Source: RYN-230 sp963713815 (GTDB lineage: Bacteria > Actinomycetota > Actinomycetes > Streptosporangiales > Streptosporangiaceae). From it: a stretch of 64,000 bases of DNA. Every line of letters begins with the position of its first letter. Positions within the stretch are counted from its first letter, which is position 1. The DNA is taken from positions 310,001 through 374,000 of the forward strand of contig CAVQNH010000045.1 in NCBI GenBank assembly GCA_963713815.1, in the 5' to 3' direction. Shown here in pieces: positions 27,982 to 37,533 of the stretch. The notes under the pieces are model-generated. The model was not told the origin of the DNA. It was given only the letters and a program-made list of their open reading frames with translations, and made no database searches. The position numbers were made by a program, and so were the translations under genes.

Positions 27982-29045
27982 CGGGCCCCCTCGGGCTGGC
28001 GGTCGTCCAGCTCCATCATCTCGATCAGCCCCTGGATGTAGCCGAGGGCGAAGGCCCGGCCGCGGTGGCCGTAGGGCGAGTCGCCGACCAGCGCGGGAGT
28101 GTGATCGTCGAGGATGAACCCGTCGAACCCCCCGCGGCGCAGCGCGCGCAGCACGGTCGGCGGATGGTAGTTCCCCTCGCCCAGGAAGCATTCGGTGAAC
28201 GACGGCACGGTGCCGCGCACGTCCCGCAGGTGGACGTAGGCGATCTTGCCCCGCGGTGCCAGGTAGCCGATCGCGTCCAGCACGGCCTCCTGGCCGCCCA
28301 TCTCCGAGACGGTGCCCAGGCACAGCTCGATGCCGAAGCCGGGACCCGGCCAGAAGTCCGCCGCCCGCCGCAGCGCCCCGACGTCGCGGAAGATCCGGGC
28401 CACGCCGCCGAGCTCACCGACCGGGGGGTCATCGGGGTGCACCGCCAGGCAGACGCCGGCTTCCTCGGCGGCGGGCGCAACCGCGCGGATGAAGTACTCG
28501 AAGGAGGCCCACATGGCCGCGTCGTCCCGCTCGCCGGGGATGTCGAACAGCGCCCCCCGGGTCCAGGAGTCTTTCTGGTCCTCGACCCGCCGGTCGCGCC
28601 GGGCCACGTAGATGTCACCGGCCCGGCCGGGCTGGCGCGCCAGGTCCAGGTCGAACGCGGACACCACCGCGCCACCGCGGCCGTCAGGAGCCACCGCGGT
28701 CCGCCAGACCGAGGCAGGCATCCAGTGGAAGCCGAGGATCGGGATGCCGGCCCGGCCCATGTTCGCGACCGTCGCGATGACGTGCTCGATCTCCTCGTCC
28801 CGCCCGGGCACCCCGAACATGGCGCCGGTGTAGAAGCTGTTCGGCAGGTTCTCGATCGCCTCCAGCCGGAGCCCGTACGACTCCACCCGCTCGCGCAGGG
28901 CGATCAGGTCGCCAGCCTCCCAGCGCTGCTCACCCGGCAGGTCCGGCGTGTTGAACTGCACGCCTGCCGCGCCGATCTGGCGGGCGAACGCCAGGTACTC
29001 ATGCGTGGCCCGGGCGGCCTGCCCGACCGCGATGCGCATCACCAC
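27978..29045 (-). CDS. uxuA: Mannonate dehydratase-like protein (UxuA family)
   Basis: The 355-residue TIM-barrel protein has the UxuA features: GVQFNTPDLPGEQRW, ESYGLRLEAIENLP, CLAVHPDDPP (metal and proton-transfer histidine region), AYVHLRDVRG and LDDHTPALVGDSPYGHRGR. It is shorter than E. coli UxuA (394), like several divergent members. UxuA dehydrates D-mannonate to 2-keto-3-deoxy-gluconate; divergent members may act on other aldonates. AAAGGAG precedes the start, and it follows the CoA-transferase by 4 bases. It anchors the island to sugar-acid chemistry. Confidence 0.85.
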   Translation of the reverse strand: MVMRIAVGQAARATHEYLAFARQIGAAGVQFNTPDLPGEQRWEAGDLIALRERVESYGLRLEAIENLPNSFYTGAMFGVPGRDEEIEHVIATVANMGRAGIPILGFHWMPASVWRTAVAPDGRGGAVVSAFDLDLARQPGRAGDIYVARRDRRVEDQKDSWTRGALFDIPGERDDAAMWASFEYFIRAVAPAAEEAGVCLAVHPDDPPVGELGGVARIFRDVGALRRAADFWPGPGFGIELCLGTVSEMGGQEAVLDAIGYLAPRGKIAYVHLRDVRGTVPSFTECFLGEGNYHPPTVLRALRRGGFDGFILDDHTPALVGDSPYGHRGRAFALGYIQGLIEMMELDDRQPEGAR

Positions 29046-29049
29046 GTGC

Positions 29050-30904
29050 TCACTCCTTTACGTGCGGCGCGCCGTCGCGCCTCAGGCTCAGGCACCGGGC
29101 CCGGTCGATGAGGTCCTGCTCCGCGGCGATGCACGCGGCCAGCCGCCCGGCACGCTCCCGGGCGGGGGCGAACTCCAGCCGGCGGATCCCCAGCGGGTCG
29201 ATCTCCTCGCGCAGCACCCGGAGCATCTCGGCCGAGGGCTCCTCGGTCACGGCCAGGTCGTCGGCCACGGCCGGCTCGAACCCGGTCGCCGCGCGCAGGT
29301 CGGCCCGGCTGACTCCCGGGTGCAGGCTCTGCAGGACCAGCTCGCCGCGCAGCTCGGAGTAGGCGAACACGCCGAGGTTGGTGATCAGCTGGACCACGCC
29401 GGGCCGCAGCCCCGCGCGCCGCCGCGCGTCCGCGCTGTACAGCGATCGGCCCGCGCTGACCCGCTCGACCGAGTTGAACCAGCGAGAGCGGGGACTGGCG
29501 GGTCAGATACAGGATGAAGTTCTGGTGCAGGTCGGCCACGTCAGCCATGCCGCCCTGGCCGGGCAGGCGCACGCGGCGCCCGCTGGGACTGGTCACCTCC
29601 ACGTTGTTGGTCCGGGCGCGGCGGTCGATCTGGGCCGCGGTGACGACCTCGCAGCTGACCCGGCCCTGCTGGTAGTACCAGCGGTAGGAGTCCTCCCCGC
29701 CGCACTGCGCGACCGCGCTGGCCACGTCGAGCGCCTCGCCGAGGCTGAGCAGCATCGGCCGCACCGCGACGTCCAGCAGCCCGCCACTGGTCATGAGGAT
29801 GGCGAGGCCGGGGGCGTGCGTCGCCTTGGCGAGCAGGTAGGACGTGGCGGCCAGGGGGGACACGGCGCCCGCGGCGCAGATCGACTCGCTGGTCAGCTGG
29901 CGGGCCAGCCAGCACACCATGAGCTCGTCCACGCTGGCCGGCTCATCCGGGGTGGCCGTCCCGTCGTCGCTGGCGGGCTCTGGCGCGGCGCCGCGGGTAC
30001 GGTGCGCCGCGGCGACCTGCCGGACCGCTGCGGCGACCGCGTCATGGGTGAGCGCCGCCGCCTCCCGCAGCCGCGTCAGCTCGGCCGGGCCCGGCGCCGC
30101 GGGCGGCGGCGGGGACTGCGCCGTGACCTGCGCCAGCCGGGCGAAGTCGGCGGTGTAGCTGGGCAGGCAGGAGGTCGGGTACGCGCCGCCCGGCACGACG
30201 CTGAGCGCGTGCACGAAGTGCCGGGGCAGCACGAACGAGTTCCGCAGCGTGCCCAGGACGCCGGTGGGCACGACCTCCTCGACCGTGACGAGAACCTGGC
30301 GCGCCGCGAAAGCCGCGGTGGTGTCCATCCCGCGGGACCCGGCGATCTCGACATTGCCCGCCGCGTCGGCGCGCTGCGCATGCAGCAGGAACACGTCCAG
30401 GTCCAGCCGGCTGGCCTCGGCGACGGCGGGGTCCTGCTCCGGTCCCGGCAGCGTGACGGCTTCCTGGCCGGCCAGCAGGTCGCTGCCGCGGGGCAGCCGG
30501 AACGGCATGGCGGGCAGGTTCTGCTTGGCGGCCTCGAGCCGGGCCGTGAACGCGTAGGCCGGCCATTCATCGATCACGACCTGCCGGTCCTCGACCGCCC
30601 GGCGGAACAGGGGGGCCAGTCCGAAGATGTCCAGGCTGGAGAAGCAGAACACGATCCTGGAGACCGCGCCGGCACCGAGCAGGATCTCCAGCGGCAGGCC
30701 GCCGCCCCAGCTCACGTAGACCAGGTCGCGGGGCTGGCGGGCGGCTAGCGCGTGCACGGCGGCCAGGGGCAGCCGGGTGAGCAGGGCACCGCCGACGCCC
30801 ACCCGGCTCCCGTCCGCGACGCCGGCCACGAGCTCACCGAGGGTGACGAACGGGGGCTGGTGAGGCGCCGCGGGCGACGGCGGTGCCTCAGCCGGTCTGC
30901 CCAT
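29050..30904 (-). CDS. CoA-transferase family I, alpha and beta parts fused, IpdAB-like (frameshifted)
   Basis: ATG at 30904 follows AAAGGA. Residues about 20-280 form the alpha part (GSRVGVGGALLTRLPLAAVH, LHAQRADAAGNVEIAG) and about 340-610 the beta part (LAILMTSGG, AQIDRRARTNNVEV, GQGGMADVADL, FNSVERVSAG). The two are joined by an Ala/Pro-rich linker, whereas IpdA/IpdB or GctA/GctB are normally separate chains. The ExG motif with the catalytic glutamate of true transferases is not evident; the site reads TSESICAAG. IpdAB, a ring-opening hydrolase, also lacks it. One shift near 29490 divides the beta part. It heads the leftward operon. Confidence 0.8.
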
Positions 30905-30915
30905 GGTTGTTCCTT

Positions 30916-30939
30916 TCAGCGGAAAGCTCATTCCGCTGA
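30916..30939. promoter_or_regulatory. Perfect 9-base inverted repeat before the CoA-transferase start
   Basis: TCAGCGGAA-(6)-TTCCGCTGA lies directly upstream of, and abuts, the ribosome site of the leftward operon. A further CGGAA half-site preceded by ATGAG follows at 30956-30965. A repressor bound here would block the leftward transcript. Confidence 0.55.
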
Positions 30940-31167
30940 TTGACATCAATACACGATGAGCGGAAAAATCATGTAATGCGCTTGACGGTAAACCTGCGGC
31001 CTGGGCACTGTCAACGGCCTGGGCGGCCGGGTTCCGGATCGCCGGCCGGGCCCGCTCCGCGGCGGGCCGCAGGGCGGGAGCGGCCGGAGCTGGCCCGGGA
31101 AAGCGGCCCGTTGACACGGTCGCGGCCGGACGGCTAGCCTGCCCCTGTTTCTTCAGATGACTTAATA

Positions 31168-31182
31168 TTCCGATGAACGAAA
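31168..31182. promoter_or_regulatory. Probable operator upstream of enoyl-CoA hydratase
   Basis: TTCCG-ATGAA-CGAAA matches the TTTCG-TTGAG-CGAAA site at 16419-16433 in half-sites, spacer length and the central TGA. It lies about 40 bases upstream of the preferred GTG start. Confidence 0.5.
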
Positions 31183-31223
31183 AGATTAACTCATTCAGCG
31201 AAGCGAAAGCACAGGGGGATGGC

Positions 31224-32009
31224 GTGGCCGACGCTGACGATGATGTCCTGTACCGGGAATCCGGCGGCGCCGCGTTCATCACCCTGAACCGGCCGGCCAA
31301 GCTCAACGCGCTGGGACCGAACTCCTTCCGCCTGCTCGATGAGCACCTCGCCCGGTTCGCCGCCTCGCCGCAGGCGCGGGTCGCCATCCTGCACGGCAAC
31401 GGCCGGGCCTTCGCGGCCGGCGCCGACATCGAGCACTACGTGGGCCTGAGCGTGCTCGACTACCGGGACTTCATGCGCACCGGCAACGCCGTGCAGCAGC
31501 ACCTGATCGACTGCCCGAAGCCGGTGATCGCCGCGGTGCACGGGTACGCCCTGGGCGGTGGCCTGGAACTCGCGCTCTGCTGTGACCTCATCGTCGCGGA
31601 GGACGATGCGCAGCTCGGCCTGCCCGAGGCCAAGCTCGGGCTGCTGCCCGGCGGCGGGGGCACGCAGCGGCTGCCCCGCCTGATCGGCACGATCCGCGCC
31701 GCCGAGCTGATCATGACCGCCTGGCGCATTTCCGGGGCCCAGGCCGTGTCGTGGGGGCTGGCTCTCGGGACCGGGGAGTCGGCCAGCGCCCTGGAGGCCG
31801 CGCAGGTCCTGGCCGGCCGGATCACGGCCGCGGCGCCGGTCGCGGTCCGGATGGCCAAGACGCTGCTGCGCGAGGGTGGCGACGCCCCGCTCTCCGCCGG
31901 CCTCCAGCTGGAGCAGGCGGTGGGAGCGGTGCTGTACGCGACCGACGACGCGAAAGAGGGCATCGCCGCGTTCGTCGGGAAACGAAAGCCAGAGTTCAGG
32001 GGGCAGTGA
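31224..32009 (+). CDS. Enoyl-CoA hydratase/isomerase family protein
   Basis: The crotonase of about 261 residues has FITLNRPAKLNAL, the oxyanion-hole segments FAAGADIEHY and YALGGGLELAL, and both catalytic glutamates (GGLELA and LPEAKLGLLPGGGG), so hydratase activity is plausible. I prefer the GTG at 31224, preceded by AGGGGG. An ATG at 31173 in the same frame lies inside the operator and has no ribosome site. It shares a TGATG junction with the next gene. It would act on an unsaturated CoA ester made by the island's CoA-transferases. Confidence 0.88.
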   Translation: MADADDDVLYRESGGAAFITLNRPAKLNALGPNSFRLLDEHLARFAASPQARVAILHGNGRAFAAGADIEHYVGLSVLDYRDFMRTGNAVQQHLIDCPKPVIAAVHGYALGGGLELALCCDLIVAEDDAQLGLPEAKLGLLPGGGGTQRLPRLIGTIRAAELIMTAWRISGAQAVSWGLALGTGESASALEAAQVLAGRITAAAPVAVRMAKTLLREGGDAPLSAGLQLEQAVGAVLYATDDAKEGIAAFVGKRKPEFRGQ

Positions 32010-32887
32010 TGGACGCGGACCAGATGTTCACCGACTTGGGGCGGCCCCTGTACGGCGCCACGCCGCCCGGCGGGGCCACGCCGTGCGCGCGGGACACCCC
32101 GCTGACGGCCGCCGAGGCCGGCGAGGTGGCGGCGATCATCGCGGCCGGGCGGCTGGAGCGCCGCTCCGCGGAGCTGCCGGAGCGGCTGCGGACCAGGGAC
32201 TGGCCCTCGGTGGAGCAGGTCATGCTGGCGCTCGACCAGCGGCTCGGCCGGGCCGGCGCGGGCTGGAAGATCGGCGCGGCCAGCGAGGAGATCCGCCGCG
32301 CGGAAGGAGTGCCGAGTCCCTCGCCCGGGATCATCTACCGGGACACCATCTTCCCCAGCGGGACGCTGCTGCCGCCCGGGCTGTTCATCAACTACCGGAA
32401 CTGCGAGTGCGAGTTCGCCTTCCAGCTGTCGCTGGACTACCCGTCCCGCACTGCGCCCTACACCGAGGCGGACGCCCGGGCGGGCATCGATGCGCTGCTC
32501 CCCGCGCTGGAACTCGGCGACACCGTGTTCACCGACTGGTACGGGGCCAGCGGGTACTTCGGATCGTCCATGGACAACGGCGGAGGGGCCGCCCTCATCA
32601 CGGGAACCAGGGTCCGTGACTGGCAGGCCACCGACTTCAGCCGGGCCGGGATGGACGTGTACCTCAACGGCCACTACATCAAATCCGGCCAGGCCCGGGC
32701 CGCGATGGGCCACCCCGTCACCAGCCTGACCTGGTTGCTCAACTGGGCCCGCGAGCAGGGCCGGCCGGTCCGGGCCGGCGACATCATCAGCACCGGGACC
32801 TGCACTGGTCACCTGTTCGCCGCGCCCGGGGACACGGTCCGCGCCGACTTCGGGCCGCTCGGGGCCGTCGAGGCCCGCTTTGCCTAG
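32009..32887 (+). CDS. 2-keto-4-pentenoate hydratase-like protein (FAH superfamily)
   Basis: The 292-residue protein has RAGAGWKIGAASEEIRRA, the metal-binding acidic pair in NCECEFAFQL, ELGDTVFTDWYGASGYFGSS and the C-terminal GDIISTGTCTGHLFAAPGD. It is related to, but clearly different from, the hydratase at 14647-15483 and may have another substrate. The ATG overlaps the enoyl-CoA hydratase stop by one base, so the two form an operon. These enzymes hydrate 2-keto-4-enoic acids or decarboxylate 4-oxalocrotonate-type acids. Confidence 0.82.
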   Translation: MDADQMFTDLGRPLYGATPPGGATPCARDTPLTAAEAGEVAAIIAAGRLERRSAELPERLRTRDWPSVEQVMLALDQRLGRAGAGWKIGAASEEIRRAEGVPSPSPGIIYRDTIFPSGTLLPPGLFINYRNCECEFAFQLSLDYPSRTAPYTEADARAGIDALLPALELGDTVFTDWYGASGYFGSSMDNGGGAALITGTRVRDWQATDFSRAGMDVYLNGHYIKSGQARAAMGHPVTSLTWLLNWAREQGRPVRAGDIISTGTCTGHLFAAPGDTVRADFGPLGAVEARFA

Positions 32888-32892
32888 CCCGC

Positions 32893-33060
32893 TCTAAGCG
32901 GTTCATCGAGGTATTCCACGGCGAGACCAACGAGAGCTACGCCTACGCCACACTCGGCCGGCTGTTCGCCCTCGGGTACATCGCGGGGCTGCGTGACGCG
33001 GCCTACGGCCGCCCGCCGTCCCGGTACAGCCGCCGGGTGGCGCCGGGCGTCCTCCGCTAG
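32893..33060 (+). pseudogene. Open fragment without start codon
   Basis: A frame read from just after the hydratase gives KRFIEVFHGETNESYAYATL and continues without stops to TAG at 33060. It has sensible composition but no ATG, GTG or TTG start. It looks like the C-terminal remnant of a lost gene. I do not recognise the family. Confidence 0.3.
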
Positions 33061-33128
33061 GATTCGGGCCACGCCGCCTGCCCACGCCTCACCCCAGAGA
33101 GCAGCGTCATGACCCACCCCGAGCCCCC

Positions 33129-33641
33129 ATGATCGCCGCGTACACCACCGAGGGCTGGGGTGAGCTCTTCCTCGCCGCGGCCGGGGCCACGGCCGCGCTC
33201 AGCGGCCTGATCTTCGTCGGGCTCAGTGTCAACATCGGGACCGTGCTGGCCATCGACAAGCGTCAGGGCCAGAATTTCCTGACCGGCCGGGCCCTCGAGG
33301 CGCTCGCGGCGCTGCTGACCGTCCTGGTCATCAGCCTGATCGGGCTGGTCCCGGCGATCCCGCGCGGGGCGCTGGCCGCGTTCATCCTGCTGACCGGGGT
33401 AGCCAGCACCATCTCGCCGGTCCGGGCCCTGCTGTCCAGCCGGCGCGGCAGCACGATCGACGGCCCGCTGCTGCTGCGCCTGATCTTCGCGGCCGGGCTG
33501 ACCGTCAGCTGGTTCCTGGCCGGGGTGACGCTGGCCACCGGCCACGGGGGCGGCCTGTACTGGCTGCCCGCCGCGTTCGTCCTGGCCATCGTCATCGCCG
33601 CGATCAACGCCTGGGTGCTGCTGGTGGAGGTGCTCCGCTGA
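33129..33641 (+). CDS. Four-helix integral membrane protein, function unknown
   Basis: The 170-residue protein has four hydrophobic segments (around residues 14-34, 56-78, 82-100 and 115-165, the last possibly two). The first helix holds the conserved-looking GATAALSGLIFVGLSVNI. Similar actinobacterial proteins are annotated only as hypothetical membrane proteins. No signal peptide or enzyme motif is visible. It stands between the catabolic island and the convergent GHKL ATPase gene, only 10 bases from the latter's stop. Confidence 0.75.
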   Translation: MIAAYTTEGWGELFLAAAGATAALSGLIFVGLSVNIGTVLAIDKRQGQNFLTGRALEALAALLTVLVISLIGLVPAIPRGALAAFILLTGVASTISPVRALLSSRRGSTIDGPLLLRLIFAAGLTVSWFLAGVTLATGHGGGLYWLPAAFVLAIVIAAINAWVLLVEVLR

Positions 33642-33650
33642 GCCCGGCGG

Positions 33651-36278
33651 TTACAGCGGGCCCGGTGACCGGTCCTCGGCGGGGCCCGGGCCCGGAAGCG
33701 CGTCGAGCGGACTGCGGCCCGCCGTCCGCAGCTTAAGCTCGTCCTCGATCATGGCGACCAGGTCCGGGTGCGCGCTCAGGCCCCACAGCACCTCCGGCCG
33801 GGATGCCGAGCCTGCGGCTGGCCTGCGACACCACCGGCTGGCTCATGCCCAGCGACTGGGCCAGTCCCTCGTCCCGGGCGAACGTGGGCGGCAGGTCGTC
33901 GAGCGACAGGTCGGCGGGCCGGTGGAACGAGCCGTCCGGCCCGGGCAGCCAGGCTTCGGCCGCCGCGGCCTGGCCGGCCGACGACCGGACCGTTCTCCGT
34001 GCGCGAGTCGGCGAACCCTCGCGCACGGACTTCTCGACCACCCCGCCGATGAGCCGCCGGTTCGGCGCCAGCAGGACGTTCCACACGAACTCGGCGCGGG
34101 CGTGGCCCGGGTGCTGCAGCGCGAACTCCAGCCCGTCGATCCGCGCCTCCGGATCGAACCCGTCCAGGCCCCGCTCGTGCCGGGCGAACCCGGCGACGAG
34201 GAGGACATGCCCGAGCGGCCCCGGCGCGCGGGCCTGCACGTCCACCTGGTCGCGGACCCCCATGGCGCGCAGCTGGGCCAGCCATGGCCCGTAGACGTCG
34301 GCGGCGAACCAGGCGTCCGGGTTCCCGTCGAGGTAGATCTCCAGGTCCCGGCTGCGCTGGTACAGCGCGGGCGGCGGCATCAGCCGCTGCGCCCCGCTGG
34401 CGGCGTTCTCCCCGATGAGGAACGCGGTCTCGCGCAGCTGGTCCAGCAGCCGGGAGTGGCGGCCCGGGTCCGCCTCGTCCATGGCCCGGATGATGCAGGT
34501 CGAGGTCCGCGGCGTGCTGGGCCCGGTCCAGGGCCGCCACGGCCAGCGGGCCGTCCCCGCCGCCCCGCTGCCCGCCCAGCCGCGCGTACCGGGGCAGGAT
34601 GATCTCCAGGACCTCGGACACGATGTCCGGCTCGGTGAACCCCAGCGCCTCCAGGAACGCCCGGGCCGCCGGCGCCTCGGCGACCGCGCGGCGCACGGTG
34701 GGGAACCCGGTCCCGGCCGGTCCCGGCTGGTAGTCCGCGGGCAGGTAGGCGGCGGGGCGGCCCGTCCGCGTCGAACGGCTCGACCTGGCGGCCGTCCTCG
34801 AGCCGGATGACCGGCCGGGTGCGGGCCGGGCCGGGCGGGTCGCCCGGGAGCCGTGGTTCGCGCCACAGATCGGGCTCGGCGTGCAGGAATCCGTAGAAGC
34901 GGATGATCCACTCGTCGGGCTGGGCCTCGAGGAAGCCGCGCGTGGCCCGGGCGAGCAGGTCCGCGGGGGTGACCTCACCGACCCCGATCTCCTCACGCAG
35001 GTAGTGACGCAGCCGGGGGAGCTGGTCCTCGTTGCGGGGAAGCTGGGCGAAGGCGAGCGGGAGGTCCGCCTGGAACAGCGCCCCGAGCTGGCCGGGGGCC
35101 AGGAGCTCGCGGACCCCGCCGGTGCTGGCCAGCTTCAGGTTCCGGGCCGCGGCGTAGCCGCCGCCGGCCGCGGGGATGAGGTTCTCCTCGGTCAGGGCCG
35201 TGCGCACCGCGTCGAACAGCGGCGCCAGCATCGAGCCCGGCGGGAAGCGTGCCGGGTCGAGGGGGAGGGCCGCCAGCACCTCGACCGTGAGCAGCCCGCC
35301 GTCGCGCAGGTCCCGCAGCACGTCGGCGAGCAGGACGGCGGTCTCGCCGGACCAGGGCCTGGTTGGCGGGGTCGTCGCCGGGGACGTTGTCGCGCGCGGG
35401 CGTGGTCCGGTACGGCCCCTGGATCAGGAAGCCGAGGAAGGTCTCCTTCTCGGTCGGGAAGAACACGACCAGCGGGGAGCCGTCCCGGGCGAGGAGCCGG
35501 GGTTCGCGCTGCGTGGTGTCGGCCCGGAAGGCGAGCTCGACCCGCTGGCCCGCGTGGCCGAGGTCGTCCAGCGGGCGGTCCCAGACGAACCAGTCCTCGG
35601 TCCGGGCCCGGCCGCCCTGGCTCCGGGTGAGCGTGACGTGCCGGCCCGCCCGGGCCTGAGATGCTGGGGCGCGCGGCTGCGTCCGGCGCTCGATGACCGT
35701 GTCGGTGAGCCTGGACGCCGTGAGCCCGCAGCCGGGTGATGTTCCGCAGGAACAGCAGGGTCGCGGGCTCGATCCGGTCCAGGGCGGCGGCGATCTCCCG
35801 GACCGCCGTGGCCGCGGGCACCGTGTCGAGGTCGAAGGGGAAGACGAACAGGGTCTCCGGGGAGTCACCGTCCACCGGGTCCACGGGGTCCCCGGGACGG
35901 CCGGACGTAGTGGTCGATCCGGAAGTGCTCGGCGCCGCTGTGCACGCGCGGGGACGTGGTGTACGCGTAGACCGACTTGAAGCCGATGCCGAACTGCCCG
36001 ATCGTGGTCAGGTCCCCGGACTTCCCGCTCTGCCCGACCCCGGAGACGCCGCGCACGTCGGCCTCGGTAAACGGCCGCCCGTCGTGCCGGACCTCCAGCC
36101 GGTCATCGAAGAGCTCGAAGGCCAGCGCGGTCGCGCCCGCGTCCTCGGCGTTCTGGATCAGCTCGAAGATGAAGTGCGTGCGCTCGCTGTACAGGTGCCC
36201 GAGCAGGTCCAGCACGGCCGTGTCCCAGCCGTACCGGGCGACGTTCTCGTCGCGGATCCGCTCGTAGTCCGCTGGCAC
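33651..36278 (-). CDS. Large GHKL-type (Hsp90/sacsin-like) ATPase (multiply frameshifted)
   Basis: GTG at 36278 follows GGAGG. The N-terminus (VPADYERIRDENVARYGWDT, then the N-box FELIQNAEDAGA, and IGQFGIGFKSVY) is a sacsin/Hsp90-type ATP-binding domain. Later blocks, in five or more other frames, include LFVFPFDLDTVPAATAVREI, TEDWFVWDRPLDDLGHAG and GFTEPDIVSEVLEIILPRYA. The last frame ends ALPGPGPAEDRSPGPL at TAA 33653-33651. Joined length is about 875 residues. Stand-alone proteins of this type occur in actinomycetes with unknown roles; related domains appear in some defence or chaperone systems. The number of shifts is the highest in the window. Confidence 0.65.
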
Positions 36279-36384
36279 CCAGGACCTCCGCCTGCCCGCC
36301 CGCCGTGAGTCAGCGGGGTTGCCCCCATGCTGCCATGGCGGGCGGGCGCGGGCGGGCCGGCCGAGGGGCGGTGCCAGCCGGGGG

Positions 36385-37466
36385 CTACCAGCGGGTGAAG
36401 GGCTCGAACGTGTGGCTGAAGTACCAGGTCGGCTGGGCCAGGCCGGAGCAGTTGCCCGCGCCCTTGGTGCCCGGGCAGCCGCCGTTGTCGCGTTGCAGCG
36501 CCCAGAAGGACAGCAGCGCGATGCCCTGGCTGCTGCGCCCAGTGCGCCACGGTGACCGCGTCGGCCTGGGTGAACGTCTCGTCCGGGCCGAAGTCGTCGA
36601 TGCCGGGCATCTCGGTGACGCCGACCATGTGCCAGAGCCGGGCCGGGCTGGCGCCCGGGTAGAGCGTCTGGAGCTGGCTGACCAGGCCCGCGCCGGCGGT
36701 CTCGGTGTCCGTCGCCATCTCCTGCGCGGTGCCGTAGTAGTAGTCGAAGGTCATGATGTTGACCACGCTGACCCGGGCGTGGTCGGCCACCGCGTTCTGC
36801 AGGACGGCCAGCCCCGGCGGCCGTCAGCCCGGTCGCGAACGTGGGCAGCGTGTAGGAGAACTGGATGCTGCGGTGGTGCGCCGCGGCCCAGGCCTCGGTC
36901 AGCGCGATCGCCTCGTTGCGGCGGTTGATGCCCGCGGTGTTGGTGAGCGAGTCCGCCTCGACGTCCAGGTCGATCCGGGGCACGTGGTAGGTCGTGATCA
37001 GCTGCTCGAAGACGCGGGCGATCGCGGGGACGCTGGTGCAGCTGTCGGCCAGCTCGGTGCCGGTGGTGTCCGCGGAGTAGCCGCCGAACGACGGGATGAC
37101 GTTGCCGCCCCGGGCCTGGATGGCGGCGATGTCCGCGCCGAAGGAGGAGGCGGCGATGGGCTGCGTGGTGTCGCCGTTCCAGTACGCCGTGCACGAGCCG
37201 GGCTGGGCGGTCTGGAGGAACGCCAGGGTCTGGTACCGGGCGCCGGACGCCTGGGACAGGGCGGCCAGGCCCCCATCGGTGGTGTCGTAGGTCTCGAAGT
37301 ACGGGCGCGAACACGTGCGGCGGCAGGCCGTGGCCGCCCGGGCCGCCCGGCCCGGCCGCGGTGGCCGCGCTGGCCCCGGCCGCCGTGAGCGCCCAGGGTG
37401 GCCGCGGTGATCGGTGGCCGTCGCGGCCGCGGTCAGGACGGCCCGGATGCGGAAGCGTCGTCTCAT
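36385..37466 (-). CDS. Secreted GH18 chitinase-like protein (frameshifted)
   Basis: ATG at 37466 gives MRRRFRIRAVLTAAATAT, the start of a signal peptide whose hydrophobic core continues in another frame. The catalytic domain follows: GGNVIPSFGGYSADTTGTEL, then VPRIDLDVEAD with the DxDxE acid of GH18, SIQFSYTLPTFA, and VVNIMTFDYYYGTAQEM with the YD pair. The last segment (GIALLSFWALQRDNGGC, ending FEPFTRW) lies in a further frame. About three shifts occur (near 37400, 36820 and 36530). It is probably an exported chitin- or peptidoglycan-active enzyme. A large palindrome lies upstream. Confidence 0.75.
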
Positions 37467-37533
37467 GCGCGGATCCTTCTGGCTCGTGCCGCGGCCTGCG
37501 CGGCGGTCCACACACCCCGGGCGGCCCGGAAGG

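Larger units (their letters stand above)
30905..31223. promoter_or_regulatory. Divergent intergenic control region of the catabolic island
   Basis: This 319-base gap between the CoA-transferase and enoyl-CoA hydratase genes holds no gene I can support. The two ends are AT-rich (30930-30980 and 31155-31195) and carry several TTCCG/CGGAA half-sites; the middle is GC-rich. It probably contains both promoters. Confidence 0.6.

Noticed and set aside
32884..33117. Leftward open frame of 77 codons opposite the start-less fragment
   Set aside because: No ribosome site, composition typical of an antisense shadow and no recognisable motif.
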